A stretch of 32,281 bases of DNA from Okeania sp. SIO2C9 (GCF_010672455.1 NZ_JAAHGO010000001.1:1-32281), one strand, 5' to 3'; shown: positions 1-9,658, counted from the first letter of the stretch. Made by a program: numbers and translations. The notes: generated from the letters alone by a model not told the origin.

Positions 1-25
1 TACATGGCGCTCTTTGGATCTTGGG

Positions 26-173
26 AGATGGGGAGATGGGGAGATTGGGAGATTGGGAGATGGGGAGATGGGGAGATGGGGAGATGGGGAGATGGGGAGA
101 TGGGGAGATTGGGAGATGGGGAGATTGGGAGATGGGGAGATTGGGAGATGGGGAGATGGGGAGATTGGGAGAT
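26..173. repeat. GGGGAGAT/TGGGAGAT minisatellite
   Basis: About eighteen tandem 8-bp units alternate between GGGGAGAT and TGGGAGAT. All reading frames through it give monotonous Gly/Asp/Glu/Trp peptides, so it is not coding. Just after it, near 196-210, is an ACCGGATTCTATATTA-like motif. That motif and a reverse-complement array also occur at 31893-32150, which suggests this is the truncated end of the same element family. Short tandemly repeated repetitive sequences are known in filamentous cyanobacteria. Confidence 0.9.
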
Positions 174-215
174 TGAATAATGAACATATACTATATAACC
201 GGATTCTATATTAGA

Positions 216-577
216 CACTGATACGCAGATGCATTTTGACCCCCAGGCCATAGACTTCTTGTTTATAGTGGGCACGGCTTCCACTTCACACCTTGGGCGT
301 TAAATTTGGCCTGATTCAGTTTCTGTATTTAAACGCCAGTATAAATTTAAGAAAGCGATTGCTAATTGGCGAGGCCTCCGTTTCCGGAAGAAACGCTACG
401 CGAACAGAATGTAAGACACACTCAACAGATGCGGTCAGGCAAGACCTGTCAATGCCTGTGGATGAGTAACCGCAGTGGCGACTGCTATAACATTTTTTTT
501 AGATTCTAGATTTTACCATAATATTTGACTAATCATTCCATAATTGCTATCCTAAATATTAGGAGTTAAAATCAAAG
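216..577. other. Intergenic, unassigned
   Basis: No convincing open reading frame or RNA gene is visible in these ~360 bases. The first half has more even base composition than its surroundings and could be the decayed end of an old coding or insertion-sequence element, but I could not assign it. The AT-rich last ~80 bases should hold the promoter of the TetR gene. Confidence 0.4.
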
Positions 578-1159
578 GTGATGGGCAGACAGAAAGAGTT
601 CAACAGAGATGAAGTGTTAATGAAGGCAATGCAAACCTTTTGGTGTTATGGCTATGAAGGGACTTCCATACAAACCTTAGTTGATAAGATGGGTATCAAC
701 CGAGGCAGTCTTTATGATACTTTTGGCGATAAGCAATCTCTGTTTCACGAGGCGATCGCCTATTACGACTCTAGACTTGTAGCACCGATGATTACTAAAC
801 TAGAGGCCCATGATGCTTCTAAACAAACTATTGTAGATATCTTTTATGGTATGATTGATTCTGCAGTAACAGATGAAGATCATAAAGGCTGTTTAATTAC
901 AAACACTGCTGTTGAACTTGGTGGCAATAACCCAGACAGTGCTAAACAAATTGCTGCCAAGATCCAACAGATTGAAAATGCACTTACAAAAGCTTTAACT
1001 ACAGCTCAAGAGAAAGGTGAAATTAGTCAGAAACATAACTGCACTACCGTAGCCAGATTTCTTACTTGTTGCTTACAAGGTTTACGGGTAATTTCTAAAG
1101 TTAATCCTGACCGAAAAGCATTACAAGATATAGCTAAAATGGCTCTTTCTGTTTTATAA
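578..1159 (+). CDS. TetR/AcrR family transcriptional regulator
   Basis: This is a 193-aa DNA-binding repressor of the TetR family. Residues 9-55 form the typical N-terminal helix-turn-helix, with FNRDEVL, FWCYGYEGTS, MGINRGSLYDTFGDK and FHEAI in order. The rest is the ligand-binding helical domain. A HKGCLITN segment (Cys about 105) sits where AcuR/NemR-type regulators carry a conserved Cys in a GCL context; in E. coli NemR that Cys senses electrophiles and hypochlorous acid. Either GTG 578 or ATG 581 could be the start; AGGAG lies at 561-565. The next gene, ~500 bp downstream on the same strand, encodes a peroxiredoxin-like protein, so redox-linked regulation is plausible but inferred. The family call is secure; ligand and target are unknown. 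Confidence 0.9.
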   Translation: MMGRQKEFNRDEVLMKAMQTFWCYGYEGTSIQTLVDKMGINRGSLYDTFGDKQSLFHEAIAYYDSRLVAPMITKLEAHDASKQTIVDIFYGMIDSAVTDEDHKGCLITNTAVELGGNNPDSAKQIAAKIQQIENALTKALTTAQEKGEISQKHNCTTVARFLTCCLQGLRVISKVNPDRKALQDIAKMALSVL

Positions 1160-1197
1160 CAGGGAACAGGGAACAGGCAACAGGCAACAGGCAACAG
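1158..1197. repeat. AACAGGG/AACAGGC tandem repeat
   Basis: Five to six 7-bp units follow immediately after the TetR stop codon. The remaining spacer to 1646 is AT-rich, includes fragments of dispersed repeats (ACTCCTGACT units near 1520-1565) and holds no supportable gene. Confidence 0.85.
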
Positions 1198-1658
1198 CGG
1201 TGCGACCCCGCGACGACGCCAGTCGCAAGGGAATGCGCATCAAGAGAGGCAACAGGGGGAAAACATTTTCCTGTCTGAGGTTAATTATCAGCCTATACTC
1301 TAAGCAACTTGTTCGTTGCTATAGATTAATTTACCTACTTTTAATTTTTTGGCGTTGGTGATTTGAGGTATGATATCATGTGCGGGTAAGAGGTCTATAG
1401 AACTCCTTTCCGCGTTCCGCGTTAACCTTTGCGCCCTTCATTCCGATAGGATGCATTGTGCGCCAGCAAACAAAAAACTTTCTCCTTCTATTCCTCTTTC
1501 TTCTTTCTTCCCTCCTGACTCCTGACTTCCCCTCCTGGGAGGGCTTAGGAGTGATTTGACTCCTCAGTAATTAAGATTAATATCATACCCTAATTTACCA
1601 AAGCCAATTTTTTTTGCCTTAATTGGAACAATCATTCTAAAGAATAGGAGAAAATCCC

Positions 1659-2297
1659 ATGGAATTAACCAAAAACTTACAAGAACTCCAAGCTAAAATA
1701 CAAGCCCAACTACCAGAAGATGCAAAAGCAAAAATGAATAAAGCTGTAGTTGATTTAGCCAACTCCGATATTGTTGATAATAGCTTAAAAGTAGGGAAAA
1801 AAGTTCCTAACTTTAGCTTGCCAAATGCAGTAGGTAAAATAGTAGAATTAAATTCATTACTGGTAGAAAGTCCTGTAGTAATTTCCTTTTATCGTGGCGG
1901 ATGGTGTCCTTATTGCAATATGGAATTAAGAGGTTTACAAAAGTATTTGCCACAAATCACAGAATTAGGAGCAAAATTAATCGCAATTTCTCCAGAAACA
2001 CCAGACAACTCTCTTTCCACAACAGAGAAAAACGAATTAACTTTTGAAGTCTTAAGCGATCGGGGAAATCAAGTTGCTAAAGAATTTGGTTTAGTATTTC
2101 AACTTCCCGAAGAATTACGCCCAATATATCAAAGTTTTGGCATTGACTTACCAGCTTATAACGGTGATCAAAGTTTTGAATTACCAATTCCTGCCACTTA
2201 TGTAATTGCCTCAGATGGTACAGTTATTCATGCTTTTGTTAACCCAGATTATACACAACGTCTCGACCCAGAAGAGATTATTAATGTGTTAAATTAA
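1659..2297 (+). CDS. Peroxiredoxin-like (AhpC/TSA family) protein
   Basis: This 212-aa protein has a thioredoxin-fold AhpC/TSA domain from about residue 45 to the end. It begins VGKKVPNFSLPNAVGK, continues through a buried strand (VVISFYRGGWCPYC) and ends with ATYVIASDGTVIHAFV. The active site is Cys83-Pro-Tyr-Cys86; no other Cys is present. A CxxC in this position is typical of the PRX-like2 subgroup rather than of classical 2-Cys AhpC. It probably reduces peroxides or acts as a thiol oxidoreductase in the cytosol, since no signal peptide is seen. The first ~40 residues are a helical extension. The ATG at 1659 has a good AGGAG at 1646-1650. The upstream TetR gene is a candidate regulator. 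Confidence 0.9.
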   Translation: MELTKNLQELQAKIQAQLPEDAKAKMNKAVVDLANSDIVDNSLKVGKKVPNFSLPNAVGKIVELNSLLVESPVVISFYRGGWCPYCNMELRGLQKYLPQITELGAKLIAISPETPDNSLSTTEKNELTFEVLSDRGNQVAKEFGLVFQLPEELRPIYQSFGIDLPAYNGDQSFELPIPATYVIASDGTVIHAFVNPDYTQRLDPEEIINVLN

Positions 2298-2631
2298 TTA
2301 CGAGTCAGGAGTCAGGAGTCAGGAGTCAGAAGTTAGGAGGGACGGGGAATTATAGAGGAGATAGTAGGAAGAATCGTCCCTTGATTTTTCTGCCCAACTC
2401 TTGACCAAAATCCTAAATTTTTGAACCATTACCACCTAAAACCTAGCACTTTTTGATACTTAAAAAGGCACTTACTTTTATCTGTAAAGACTTTTAGATT
2501 TAATCAGCAAGCCCTATCTAGGTTTTCCTACGGAATGAGCTATTTTGAGCAAATTAAGGTCTTTTCCTTGGTACTACTAGATTTTAAGCCATTTTCGGAG
2601 TAAAAAATCTCAAAGTACCGATAAAAAAAGA
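2298..2631. repeat. Intergenic with CAGGAGT heptamer repeat
   Basis: A GAGTCAG heptamer array occupies about 2302-2338. The rest separates two convergent genes and shows no open reading frame with coding character. The same heptamer recurs at 17402-17432, 18635-18665, 20074-20114 and 29500-29515. Confidence 0.7.
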
Positions 2632-3030
2632 TCATTGGGAATTTATTCGTGCTTTGTTAATAGCAACCCCATTATCAACTGCTGCTGCAATAGGACCTAA
2701 AATCGATGCAATTCTGACAGAATTCGCAAAAGCCTTCTCTGCATCCTTTGATGTTACACCAATCACAAAACCCATACCGCAGAAAAAAGAGAAAAAAACT
2801 AACAAAGCTTTCCATCGACCAGTGTAAGCATAACCAGTGAACGGAATAACAAGCGACAAAATTATAGCTATCCAAATTTTCTTTCTAGCTAAATTTTTGA
2901 CAGGTGATATTTTGTCTTTAAAATTCCCTGATAACAATTCTTGCTTCATTTGAGCAAACTCTTGTGAAGTAATATTCCCTTCATCAAGAAGTTGCTGCAT
3001 CTCTTTCAGTTTCTCAATTTTGTCAGTCAT
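2632..3030 (-). CDS. Small membrane protein with SHOCT-like N-terminus
   Basis: From the ATG at 3030 this is 132 aa. Residues 1-37 (DKIEKLKEMQQLLDEGNITS then EFAQMKQELL) resemble the SHOCT short C-terminal-type helical motif, here at the N-terminus. Two hydrophobic segments follow at about 45-62 and 73-92, linked by a short YTGRWK loop, and then a polar C-terminus. An upstream in-frame ATG at 3072 would add 14 hydrophobic residues with no family support, so I prefer 3030. It is the last minus-strand gene after the RND pump but is separated from it by ~210 bp. The function is unknown. Confidence 0.6.
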   Translation of the reverse strand: MTDKIEKLKEMQQLLDEGNITSQEFAQMKQELLSGNFKDKISPVKNLARKKIWIAIILSLVIPFTGYAYTGRWKALLVFFSFFCGMGFVIGVTSKDAEKAFANSVRIASILGPIAAAVDNGVAINKARINSQ

Positions 3031-3173
3031 AATTTGCACCAAATATATATGATAGAGCAGTCTAACTATCAATTATATTGTAGTTGCAGCCATTAAGTAG
3101 GATGTGTTTTGCTCCACTTCTTCAAAAGATCCCAAATGGGTTCTATAGTAATTATCTTGGTTTAGGTAAAAGT

Positions 3174-3190
3174 GGGAGCATCTTGCTCCC
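3174..3190. repeat. Small palindrome, GCATCTTGC core
   Basis: GGGAGCA-TCT-TGCTCCC is a perfect 7-bp stem with a 3-nt loop. It lies between the small membrane protein and the RND gene and belongs to a family also found at 9659-9683, 14380-14396 and 27979-27995. It has no T-tract, so it is not a classical terminator. Confidence 0.8.
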
Positions 3191-3240
3191 GTTATTTCCC
3201 CAAACTTTCCACTCTCCCCACATTTCCTACACTTCCCACA

Positions 3241-6200
3241 CTACTCCTTATTACTTATACCAAAATTAGCCATCAATAAATACGAACAGGGAACAAGATA
3301 AAGAGCAACGAGTGTTGAACCACCAACACCACCTGCGATCGCTACAGCTAGAGGAGGCCAAAAACTACCGCCTCCTAACAATAAAGGCACAAACCCAATC
3401 ATTGTAGTTAAAGTTGTAGCAATTACATGACGAGTTGAACGTAGGACTACTTTTCGGGTAGCTCGATGGTTCCCTTGAGATGCTTCCGGGTCTTCCAGGA
3501 TGGCTGCCATAACTACAACTGAGTCGTTAATGGCAATTCCTACTAAACCAAATGTGCCGATCAAACTCATAAACCCAAAGGGATAGCCAAATAGCCATAA
3601 ACTAAAGAATCCTAATCCTACGGCACAAATAGCAACTAAACCAATTATGGAAGCTGCTCGGAATGAATTTAAGGATAACACTAAAATTGAGGCTGATAAC
3701 ACTAATATAACTGGCAGAGTTGAGAAAAGATTTCCTTGAGCATTGCCTTGCTGTTCTGCCTCTCCAGCAATTTCAGACCAATATCCAGATGGTATTTCAA
3801 AGTCTGCATCATTTAACTTTTGCTGCCATTTTGTGAAAATTTCTGAAGGTAAAACCCCAGCAGCGAGAAAACCTTGAATGGAGTTTACTCGTCTACCGTT
3901 ACGCCTTCTAATGACTGAAAATTGTGGTTCTAATTCTACTTCTGCTAAAGCTGATAGAGGTATTGTGTCTGTTGCATTCTGGCGATTTTGATTGAGACTG
4001 GAACCAGTCGGTTGTAAATCTAGGGATTTAATTTGGCTAAAGTCTCCTCTTTGAGCATTTGACACTCGCACCCGCACTGGTAATTCTTCAACACCTTCGA
4101 GAACAGAACCTCCCAAATTTCCCTCTAGTAAAGTATCTAACTGTTGCGAAACAGCAGCGCGATCTAGTCCTGCTAAACGAATCTCTTCTTCATCCACTAA
4201 CAGTTTTAGTTGAGGTCGAACGTCGTTTAAGGTACTGCGGGTATGAGTTACTTTGGGAGTTTGAGCTAATAGCGCTCTTGCTTGTTCTCCTATTTGTTGT
4301 AGCTCCTCTAAGTTGGGACCATAAATTCGTAGTTCTACTGGTGCATCAAAAGGAGGCCCCTGTTCCAATAACCGCACCAAAATTTGAGCTTCAGGAAATG
4401 CGCGATCGACTTCTGCTTGAATTCTGTTAACTAATTCTGGTTTAGCGATGGTATTTAGCTGCAAAAATCCTTGAGCATAATTTAGATATCGTTCTTTACC
4501 TACTTTTAAGTTATAGTAATACTTGGGCGCACTACGGGCTAAAAACCATTGTAATTCATCAATTTCTGGGTGCTGTAAAATTAGTTCTCGGACTTGTAGA
4601 GCAGTATTTCTTGTTTTTTCAATTGAGGTGAGAGCAGGCAATTCTAATTCAATTTGTACTTGGTCTCTATCTACTTGAGGAAAGAATTGTTGGGGCAGAG
4701 TTCCTAGCTGAACTATACCAGTTATTGGTAAAATTAAACCTAATAATATTCCTAACAAAGGAGAACTATATACACTGCGTAAACTTAGTTGATAAATTTC
4801 AGTTAAATAAGAATTTGAAAATCCAGTTTTCCACCATTGCTGTTTAGTCTTTTGCCACGAATTATGATTGGGATTGTGGTATAATTTTGCAGTTATTGCT
4901 GAACTAATTGTAATTGATATTAATAGTGAAGAAAGAACAGCTAAAATCACACTAATACCAATACTACCAACAAATTCTCCAGAGGGACCAGGCATAATTG
5001 CAATGGGTAAAAATGCCAGAGCTGTAGTTAGAGTTGATGCCATTAAAGGCATAAATAAATGATGAATTGCTTTAGTAATTGCTACTTCCGATTTTAAACC
5101 CGAAGCTACACCTTGACTAACTTCATCAACAACAATAATTGCTGTATCAATTAATAGTCCTAAAGCTACAATTATTCCAGTTATTGACATTTGATGTAGA
5201 GGTATATCTAACAATCCCATGGAACCTAGCACCATACAAGTTGATAGAGGTAGGGCTAAACCAACAACAATTGCAGATTTCCAACCCATTAAAAAGACTG
5301 TAATTGCAAATACCAGAAATCCACTAATAAACAAATTAAAAATAAGACTGTCTAGACGATTTTCAATATAATTACTTTGATTAAAAATAATCTCTAGTTT
5401 GAGACCTTTGCCTAGTTGTTTGCGGAATTTATCAATTTCTGCTTCTGCTGTTTTTGCCCAAAGGTCTATTTGATAATCTGATTCTACAAATACCCCTAAT
5501 GCAGCAGCAGGACGACCATTAATTAATGTTAATTCTCTGGGCGGTTTAATAATAGTTTTCCTCACTTCAGCAATGTCGCCCAGTAGAGCAAATTGTCCTT
5601 GTTCGCTAAAGTTAATTGGAATACTCCGAATCCTTTCTAAGGAATCTAAATCTGATTCAATTTCTAATAGTAAATCATTATTTTGACTGCGTAGTAAACC
5701 TGCTGAAACCTTAGCATCACTCTGTTGAATTTGTGTTGATAATTGTTCAGGTGTTAGCCCAATACTAGCTAACTGAGACTGGTCAATTTCCACTACAATT
5801 TCTTCATTTTGCTTGCCAAAAATATCAACTTTTTCTGTACCCGATAATCCCAACAATTCATCTTTCAACAATTCAGATAAACGATTGATAATTGCATAAT
5901 TAGGTTCGCTATCTTGTTCCCAAATTAAAGCTGCAATCAAAGCATAAGCCTTAATTTCAACCTCTTCTAATCGTGGCGGACTTGCACCCACAGGTAATTC
6001 AGGAGCAGCTCTATTTAATCGCTCTCTAATTCTTAACCAAACCGGATCAGCATCAGCCTTTTCAACAGAATCTAACAATTCAATAGTAATAATTGAACTA
6101 CCCGCCCTAGAGTCTGATTCATAGCTTTTAATTTCCTCAATTTCAGATAATTCTTCCTCTATTTTTTCTGTAACTAAAGCTTCAACTCGTTCAGCATCAG

Positions 6201-6354
6201 CTCCAGGCAAAAAAGTTGTTACGACCGCTATACGAGGAACTAATTCAGGGTCTTCAAGTCGTGGCAACGTGAAAAAAGCTGAAATTCCCCAGGTGAGAAT
6301 TACCAGTATTGCCAGAATTAATAATCTAAAGTTTCGATAAAATAAAGTAGTCAT
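3241..6354 (-). CDS. RND-family efflux transporter permease
   Basis: This 1037-aa inner-membrane protein has the full RND layout: a transmembrane helix at 9-29, a large periplasmic loop, a cluster of membrane helices at about 335-490, a second periplasmic loop, and a final helix cluster. It should use the proton gradient to export hydrophobic or toxic compounds through a trimer joined to a membrane fusion protein and a TolC-like channel. In TM4 the motif is LGLLIDTAIIVVDEV, so only Asp403 matches the AcrB Asp407-Asp408 pair (the second is Thr404). In TM10 the motif is GIAINDSVVV, with Asn where AcrB has Lys940. This places it in a non-AcrB RND clade whose substrate cannot be read here. The likely fusion-protein partner is at 12204-14078. 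No outer-membrane channel gene is in the window. Confidence 0.93.
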   Translation of the reverse strand: MTTLFYRNFRLLILAILVILTWGISAFFTLPRLEDPELVPRIAVVTTFLPGADAERVEALVTEKIEEELSEIEEIKSYESDSRAGSSIITIELLDSVEKADADPVWLRIRERLNRAAPELPVGASPPRLEEVEIKAYALIAALIWEQDSEPNYAIINRLSELLKDELLGLSGTEKVDIFGKQNEEIVVEIDQSQLASIGLTPEQLSTQIQQSDAKVSAGLLRSQNNDLLLEIESDLDSLERIRSIPINFSEQGQFALLGDIAEVRKTIIKPPRELTLINGRPAAALGVFVESDYQIDLWAKTAEAEIDKFRKQLGKGLKLEIIFNQSNYIENRLDSLIFNLFISGFLVFAITVFLMGWKSAIVVGLALPLSTCMVLGSMGLLDIPLHQMSITGIIVALGLLIDTAIIVVDEVSQGVASGLKSEVAITKAIHHLFMPLMASTLTTALAFLPIAIMPGPSGEFVGSIGISVILAVLSSLLISITISSAITAKLYHNPNHNSWQKTKQQWWKTGFSNSYLTEIYQLSLRSVYSSPLLGILLGLILPITGIVQLGTLPQQFFPQVDRDQVQIELELPALTSIEKTRNTALQVRELILQHPEIDELQWFLARSAPKYYYNLKVGKERYLNYAQGFLQLNTIAKPELVNRIQAEVDRAFPEAQILVRLLEQGPPFDAPVELRIYGPNLEELQQIGEQARALLAQTPKVTHTRSTLNDVRPQLKLLVDEEEIRLAGLDRAAVSQQLDTLLEGNLGGSVLEGVEELPVRVRVSNAQRGDFSQIKSLDLQPTGSSLNQNRQNATDTIPLSALAEVELEPQFSVIRRRNGRRVNSIQGFLAAGVLPSEIFTKWQQKLNDADFEIPSGYWSEIAGEAEQQGNAQGNLFSTLPVILVLSASILVLSLNSFRAASIIGLVAICAVGLGFFSLWLFGYPFGFMSLIGTFGLVGIAINDSVVVMAAILEDPEASQGNHRATRKVVLRSTRHVIATTLTTMIGFVPLLLGGGSFWPPLAVAIAGGVGGSTLVALYLVPCSYLLMANFGISNKE

Positions 6355-6440
6355 TTTCAGTTATCAGTTATATGTATTATGTGCCCCCTGTGGGAGAGCT
6401 ACGAATTGCGGATAATTACTTAATAATAAATTTTTTGTTT

Positions 6441-6493
6441 GTAGTTGGGCTTTAGCCCTAGTATAAATATTGTAAGGGCTAAAGCCCAACTAC
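6441..6493. repeat. 19-bp perfect inverted repeat
   Basis: GTAGTTGGGCTTTAGCCCT (6441-6459) is repeated perfectly in reverse complement at 6475-6493 with a 15-nt AT-rich spacer. It lies in the gap between the TPR-CHAT and RND genes, so it could form a strong RNA hairpin between them, acting as a partial terminator or a stability element. It lacks a T-tract and looks like a dispersed palindromic element. Confidence 0.85.
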
Positions 6494-6526
6494 GAACCTG
6501 ATGAAATTTGCTGTATCAGTTCTAAA

Positions 6527-9481
6527 CTATCTTGAATCATATTCCCCCTGCAACGTAAATGCTGCCCAATAATAAGGACTTATCCCACCCTCCAACATCT
6601 GCAATTGTGCTGCCCGTAATGCCTCCACAGGTGACAACCCCCCCTCCAACATCCCCTGATAAAACTGGGACATTAAATCTGCTGTTCTAGAATCATCAAC
6701 AACCCACAACGAACCTACTACCCGTTTTGCTCCTGCATACATGAATACCTTTGTCAAACCCACCAAACCTTCTCCTTTAATGTCCTTTCCTTTGGCTGTT
6801 TGACACGCACTCAATACTACTAATTCTGCTGGCAAATTCAGGTTTAAAATATCATTCAGTCGGAGGAAACCATTTTGCCAGTTGCCATTTTTATCTACTA
6901 ACGACATGACAACCCCTGATAATTCTGGTTGCCTACCGTTAGCAAAACCGTGGGTGGCAAAATGCACAATCTGATATTCGCTTAATTCTTCACTGGTTGC
7001 TGTTTCTCGGTTGGCTTGGAAATCGAAAGCTTGAGTGCGTTCCGACTCTGGTATTAAAGCCATAATTGCTTCTGCTTCAGTGCGAGTACCCGGTAGTCTA
7101 TCCCACCTAATACCAACATCTCTGGCTGCTCTATCTAATTTTTGTGCCTCTAGGGGAAAAGCACGACTGCGATTTTCTGATGTAGATATTGTGGTAGTTT
7201 TACCTGTAACCCTGGCATCATCAGGGCTAAATACTGGGTCGGCAATAATAGCCACTTTCTTCGGGGCAAGTTTTCGAGATTTTGTATCATTGCGGATATT
7301 GGCAATAGTAGTAACTGAAGGGAGATTTACTATTTCGTGGTTGACTATTAAAGGTTGATAACTATCACTTTCTCCATCAGTATTTGGTATTGATAAGACG
7401 GAAAAAGGAATTTCTTGTAAGAAGCGATCAGCAACTATTAATAGACGTTTTTTGTTTAATTTATCGGCAACAGGTTTGAGAAGAATTTCTGTTAGCTCAT
7501 CAGCAGCACTATCAATTTTGGCTATGCCATTGCGTTCTCGTGGACTTGTTATTGTCGCCATTAACTCTATGGCAGCATTTTTAATTTTTGCTTGGGGAGG
7601 GAGTTGATAGCTGTTGATGCTGTCTTTGGTGACTGCCCACAAATAGCTACTTTCTTCACCCAAGGAATATTGTAGGAGTAAAGTGTCATTATCTAATACC
7701 TGTTGTTGAACTTCTTTGAGAGTAAGGGGTTGAGGTTGAGTGAGGGCTGCATAATTTGGGCTGGTGGTACGAATTTTGACGCGTAACTGGTTGTATTCAT
7801 CTATGAGTTGGTCTCTTGTTTGTTCGATATTGGCTTTTTGTTCGGGGGTGTATTCTCCGCTGAGGAGTTTGATGCGTTGGGTTTCGATGGCATTGAGTTG
7901 TTGTTGCAGCTCTGTTTCTGCCTTTGCTAGTTTGGGATCTATTCCTTGGCGGATATTGACACTAGCTTCGTTGAGGAGTTCGAGGAAGGCACGGGCGCGA
8001 CTGCGTTCGCTGGCGTGAAAGGCTTTGGCATCGTAACCTTGGTTTGGATTTTGTTTGTAGAGTTGCATGAGTAAGTCGATGTATAATTCATATCTATCCT
8101 GGACGGTAGCAAAGTAGAAGGCGCGGAGTTCAACACTAGCAACTTTGGTACGGAGGTCTTCGATTATTTCTAGGGCTTTTTCTATGAAAGTGAGGCTTTC
8201 AGTAAGTTTACCTTGATTTCGTTTGAGCCAAGCGATATTATAAAGAGTGCTTGCTTCCCCATCCCGTTCGCCTACTTGTTGAAATAGAGGTAACGCTTGC
8301 TCGTAGTAATTGAGTGCTTTTTGTTTTTCTCCTAAGCTATCGTAGACAACGCCAAGACTATTGAGAGTGGTTGCTTGCCCAGCTCTATCGCCTATTTGTT
8401 GAAATAGAGGTAACGCTTGCTGGTAGTAATTGAGTGCTTTTTGTTTTTCTCCTAAGCTAGAATAGACACGGCCAATATTATTGAGAGTGATAGCTTCCCC
8501 ACCTCTATCGCCTACTTGTTGAAATAGAGGTAAAGCTTGCTCGTAGTAATTGAGTGCTTTTTGTTTTTCTCCTAAGCTAGAATAGAGAGTACCAATACTA
8601 TTGAGAGTGGTGGCTTGCCCACGGCGATCGCCCACTTGCACTATCAGAGGTAAAGCTTGCTCTAAGTAATTGAGTGCTTTTTGTTTTTCTCCTAAGCTAG
8701 AGTAGATCCCAGCAAGATTATTGAGAGTGGCTGCTTCCCCACGGCGATCGCCTACTTGCACTATTAGAAGTAAAGCACGCTGGTAGTAATTGATAGCTTT
8801 TTGTCTTTCTCCTAAGCGATCGTAGACAAGGCCAATATTATTGAGAGTGATAGCTTCCCCGCGGCGATCGCCTACTTGCCCTATTAGAGGTAAAGCTTGC
8901 TGGTAGTAATTGAGAGCTTTTTGTTTTTCTCCTAATTCACGGTAGACCTCACCAATATTACTGAGAGTGATAGCTTCCCCACGGCGATTGCCTACTTGCT
9001 GAAATATAGGTAGAGCTTGCTGGTAGTAATTGAGAGCTTTTTGTGTTTCTCCTAAGTTATCGTAGACAAGGCCAATATTATTGAGAGTGATAGCTTCCCC
9101 ACCTCTATCGCCTGCTTGCCGCCTTATAGGTAAAGCTTGCTCGTAGTAATTGAGTGCTGTTTGTTTTTCTCCTAAGCTATTGTAGATAGAGCCAAGATTA
9201 TTGAGAGTGTTTGCTTCCCTACTCAAGTTACCTGTTTTTCTAAAAAGTAATAGTGCCTCTTCCAATTTAGCTATAGCTCTCCTCAAAGATTCTGCCGTAC
9301 CTTGTTTATGAAGTTGTGTTGCTTCATCAAAAACTTTTTCTGCCTCAGCATCAAGGTTAGTTTGAGCAGCAACTTCTCCCTTATTCAAAATACTTGGCAA
9401 CATTAATACAGAAAAACTGACATTAAATAACATCAGACTATTAACACTGAGAATAGATAACCATCGCATCGGAGAAACCAT
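6527..9481 (-). CDS. Secreted TPR-CHAT protein (caspase-like)
   Basis: This 984-aa protein starts with a hydrophobic signal-like segment (about residues 6-30, possible cleavage after VAAQ). Nine kinesin-light-chain-like TPR units of 40 residues follow at about 86-445, with the repeated core TLNNIG-YxxLGEKQKALNYY. A helical linker leads to a C-terminal CHAT peptidase domain (about 680-980). The catalytic dyad is visible as His844 in HFATHG and Cys893 in LSACQT, so the protease is probably active. TPRs normally bind a protein partner and CHAT domains cleave proteins; the substrate is unknown. The export signal implies a periplasmic or surface location. The ATG at 9481 is preceded by AAAGGGG. 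It lies between efflux MFP sequence and the RND gene on the same strand, but its spacings (170 bp and 450 bp) do not prove co-transcription. Confidence 0.92.
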   Translation of the reverse strand: MVSPMRWLSILSVNSLMLFNVSFSVLMLPSILNKGEVAAQTNLDAEAEKVFDEATQLHKQGTAESLRRAIAKLEEALLLFRKTGNLSREANTLNNLGSIYNSLGEKQTALNYYEQALPIRRQAGDRGGEAITLNNIGLVYDNLGETQKALNYYQQALPIFQQVGNRRGEAITLSNIGEVYRELGEKQKALNYYQQALPLIGQVGDRRGEAITLNNIGLVYDRLGERQKAINYYQRALLLIVQVGDRRGEAATLNNLAGIYSSLGEKQKALNYLEQALPLIVQVGDRRGQATTLNSIGTLYSSLGEKQKALNYYEQALPLFQQVGDRGGEAITLNNIGRVYSSLGEKQKALNYYQQALPLFQQIGDRAGQATTLNSLGVVYDSLGEKQKALNYYEQALPLFQQVGERDGEASTLYNIAWLKRNQGKLTESLTFIEKALEIIEDLRTKVASVELRAFYFATVQDRYELYIDLLMQLYKQNPNQGYDAKAFHASERSRARAFLELLNEASVNIRQGIDPKLAKAETELQQQLNAIETQRIKLLSGEYTPEQKANIEQTRDQLIDEYNQLRVKIRTTSPNYAALTQPQPLTLKEVQQQVLDNDTLLLQYSLGEESSYLWAVTKDSINSYQLPPQAKIKNAAIELMATITSPRERNGIAKIDSAADELTEILLKPVADKLNKKRLLIVADRFLQEIPFSVLSIPNTDGESDSYQPLIVNHEIVNLPSVTTIANIRNDTKSRKLAPKKVAIIADPVFSPDDARVTGKTTTISTSENRSRAFPLEAQKLDRAARDVGIRWDRLPGTRTEAEAIMALIPESERTQAFDFQANRETATSEELSEYQIVHFATHGFANGRQPELSGVVMSLVDKNGNWQNGFLRLNDILNLNLPAELVVLSACQTAKGKDIKGEGLVGLTKVFMYAGAKRVVGSLWVVDDSRTADLMSQFYQGMLEGGLSPVEALRAAQLQMLEGGISPYYWAAFTLQGEYDSR
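8250..9240 (-). repeat. 120-bp tandem repeats coding TPR units
   Basis: Eight to nine direct repeats with a 120-bp period encode the 40-residue TPR units. Segments such as GTAGTAATTGAGTGCTTTTT recur almost unchanged in unit after unit. This near-identity at the DNA level implies recent duplication or gene conversion. Confidence 0.9.
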
Positions 9482-9658
9482 AGATATTACCCCTTTCTAA
9501 GCAATTAGAAAATTTCATATTAATATACTTCCTGTTTGAAGAAAGATATGCAGTATCCAGTAGGTTGGGTTAAGCGGCAGCGCAACCCAACAATTACAAA
9601 TCTTTGTGTTGGTGCATTATAATAGTCGTGAATTATCCAACAATATTTGTTACCACAA

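Noticed and set aside
14-214. Open frame through the first minisatellite
   Set aside because: It encodes only the translated 8-bp repeat, with no start signal or varied sequence.
361-500. Possible tRNA or structured RNA near GGAAGAAACGCTACGCGAAC
   Set aside because: I could not fold a cloverleaf or match any known RNA family by eye.
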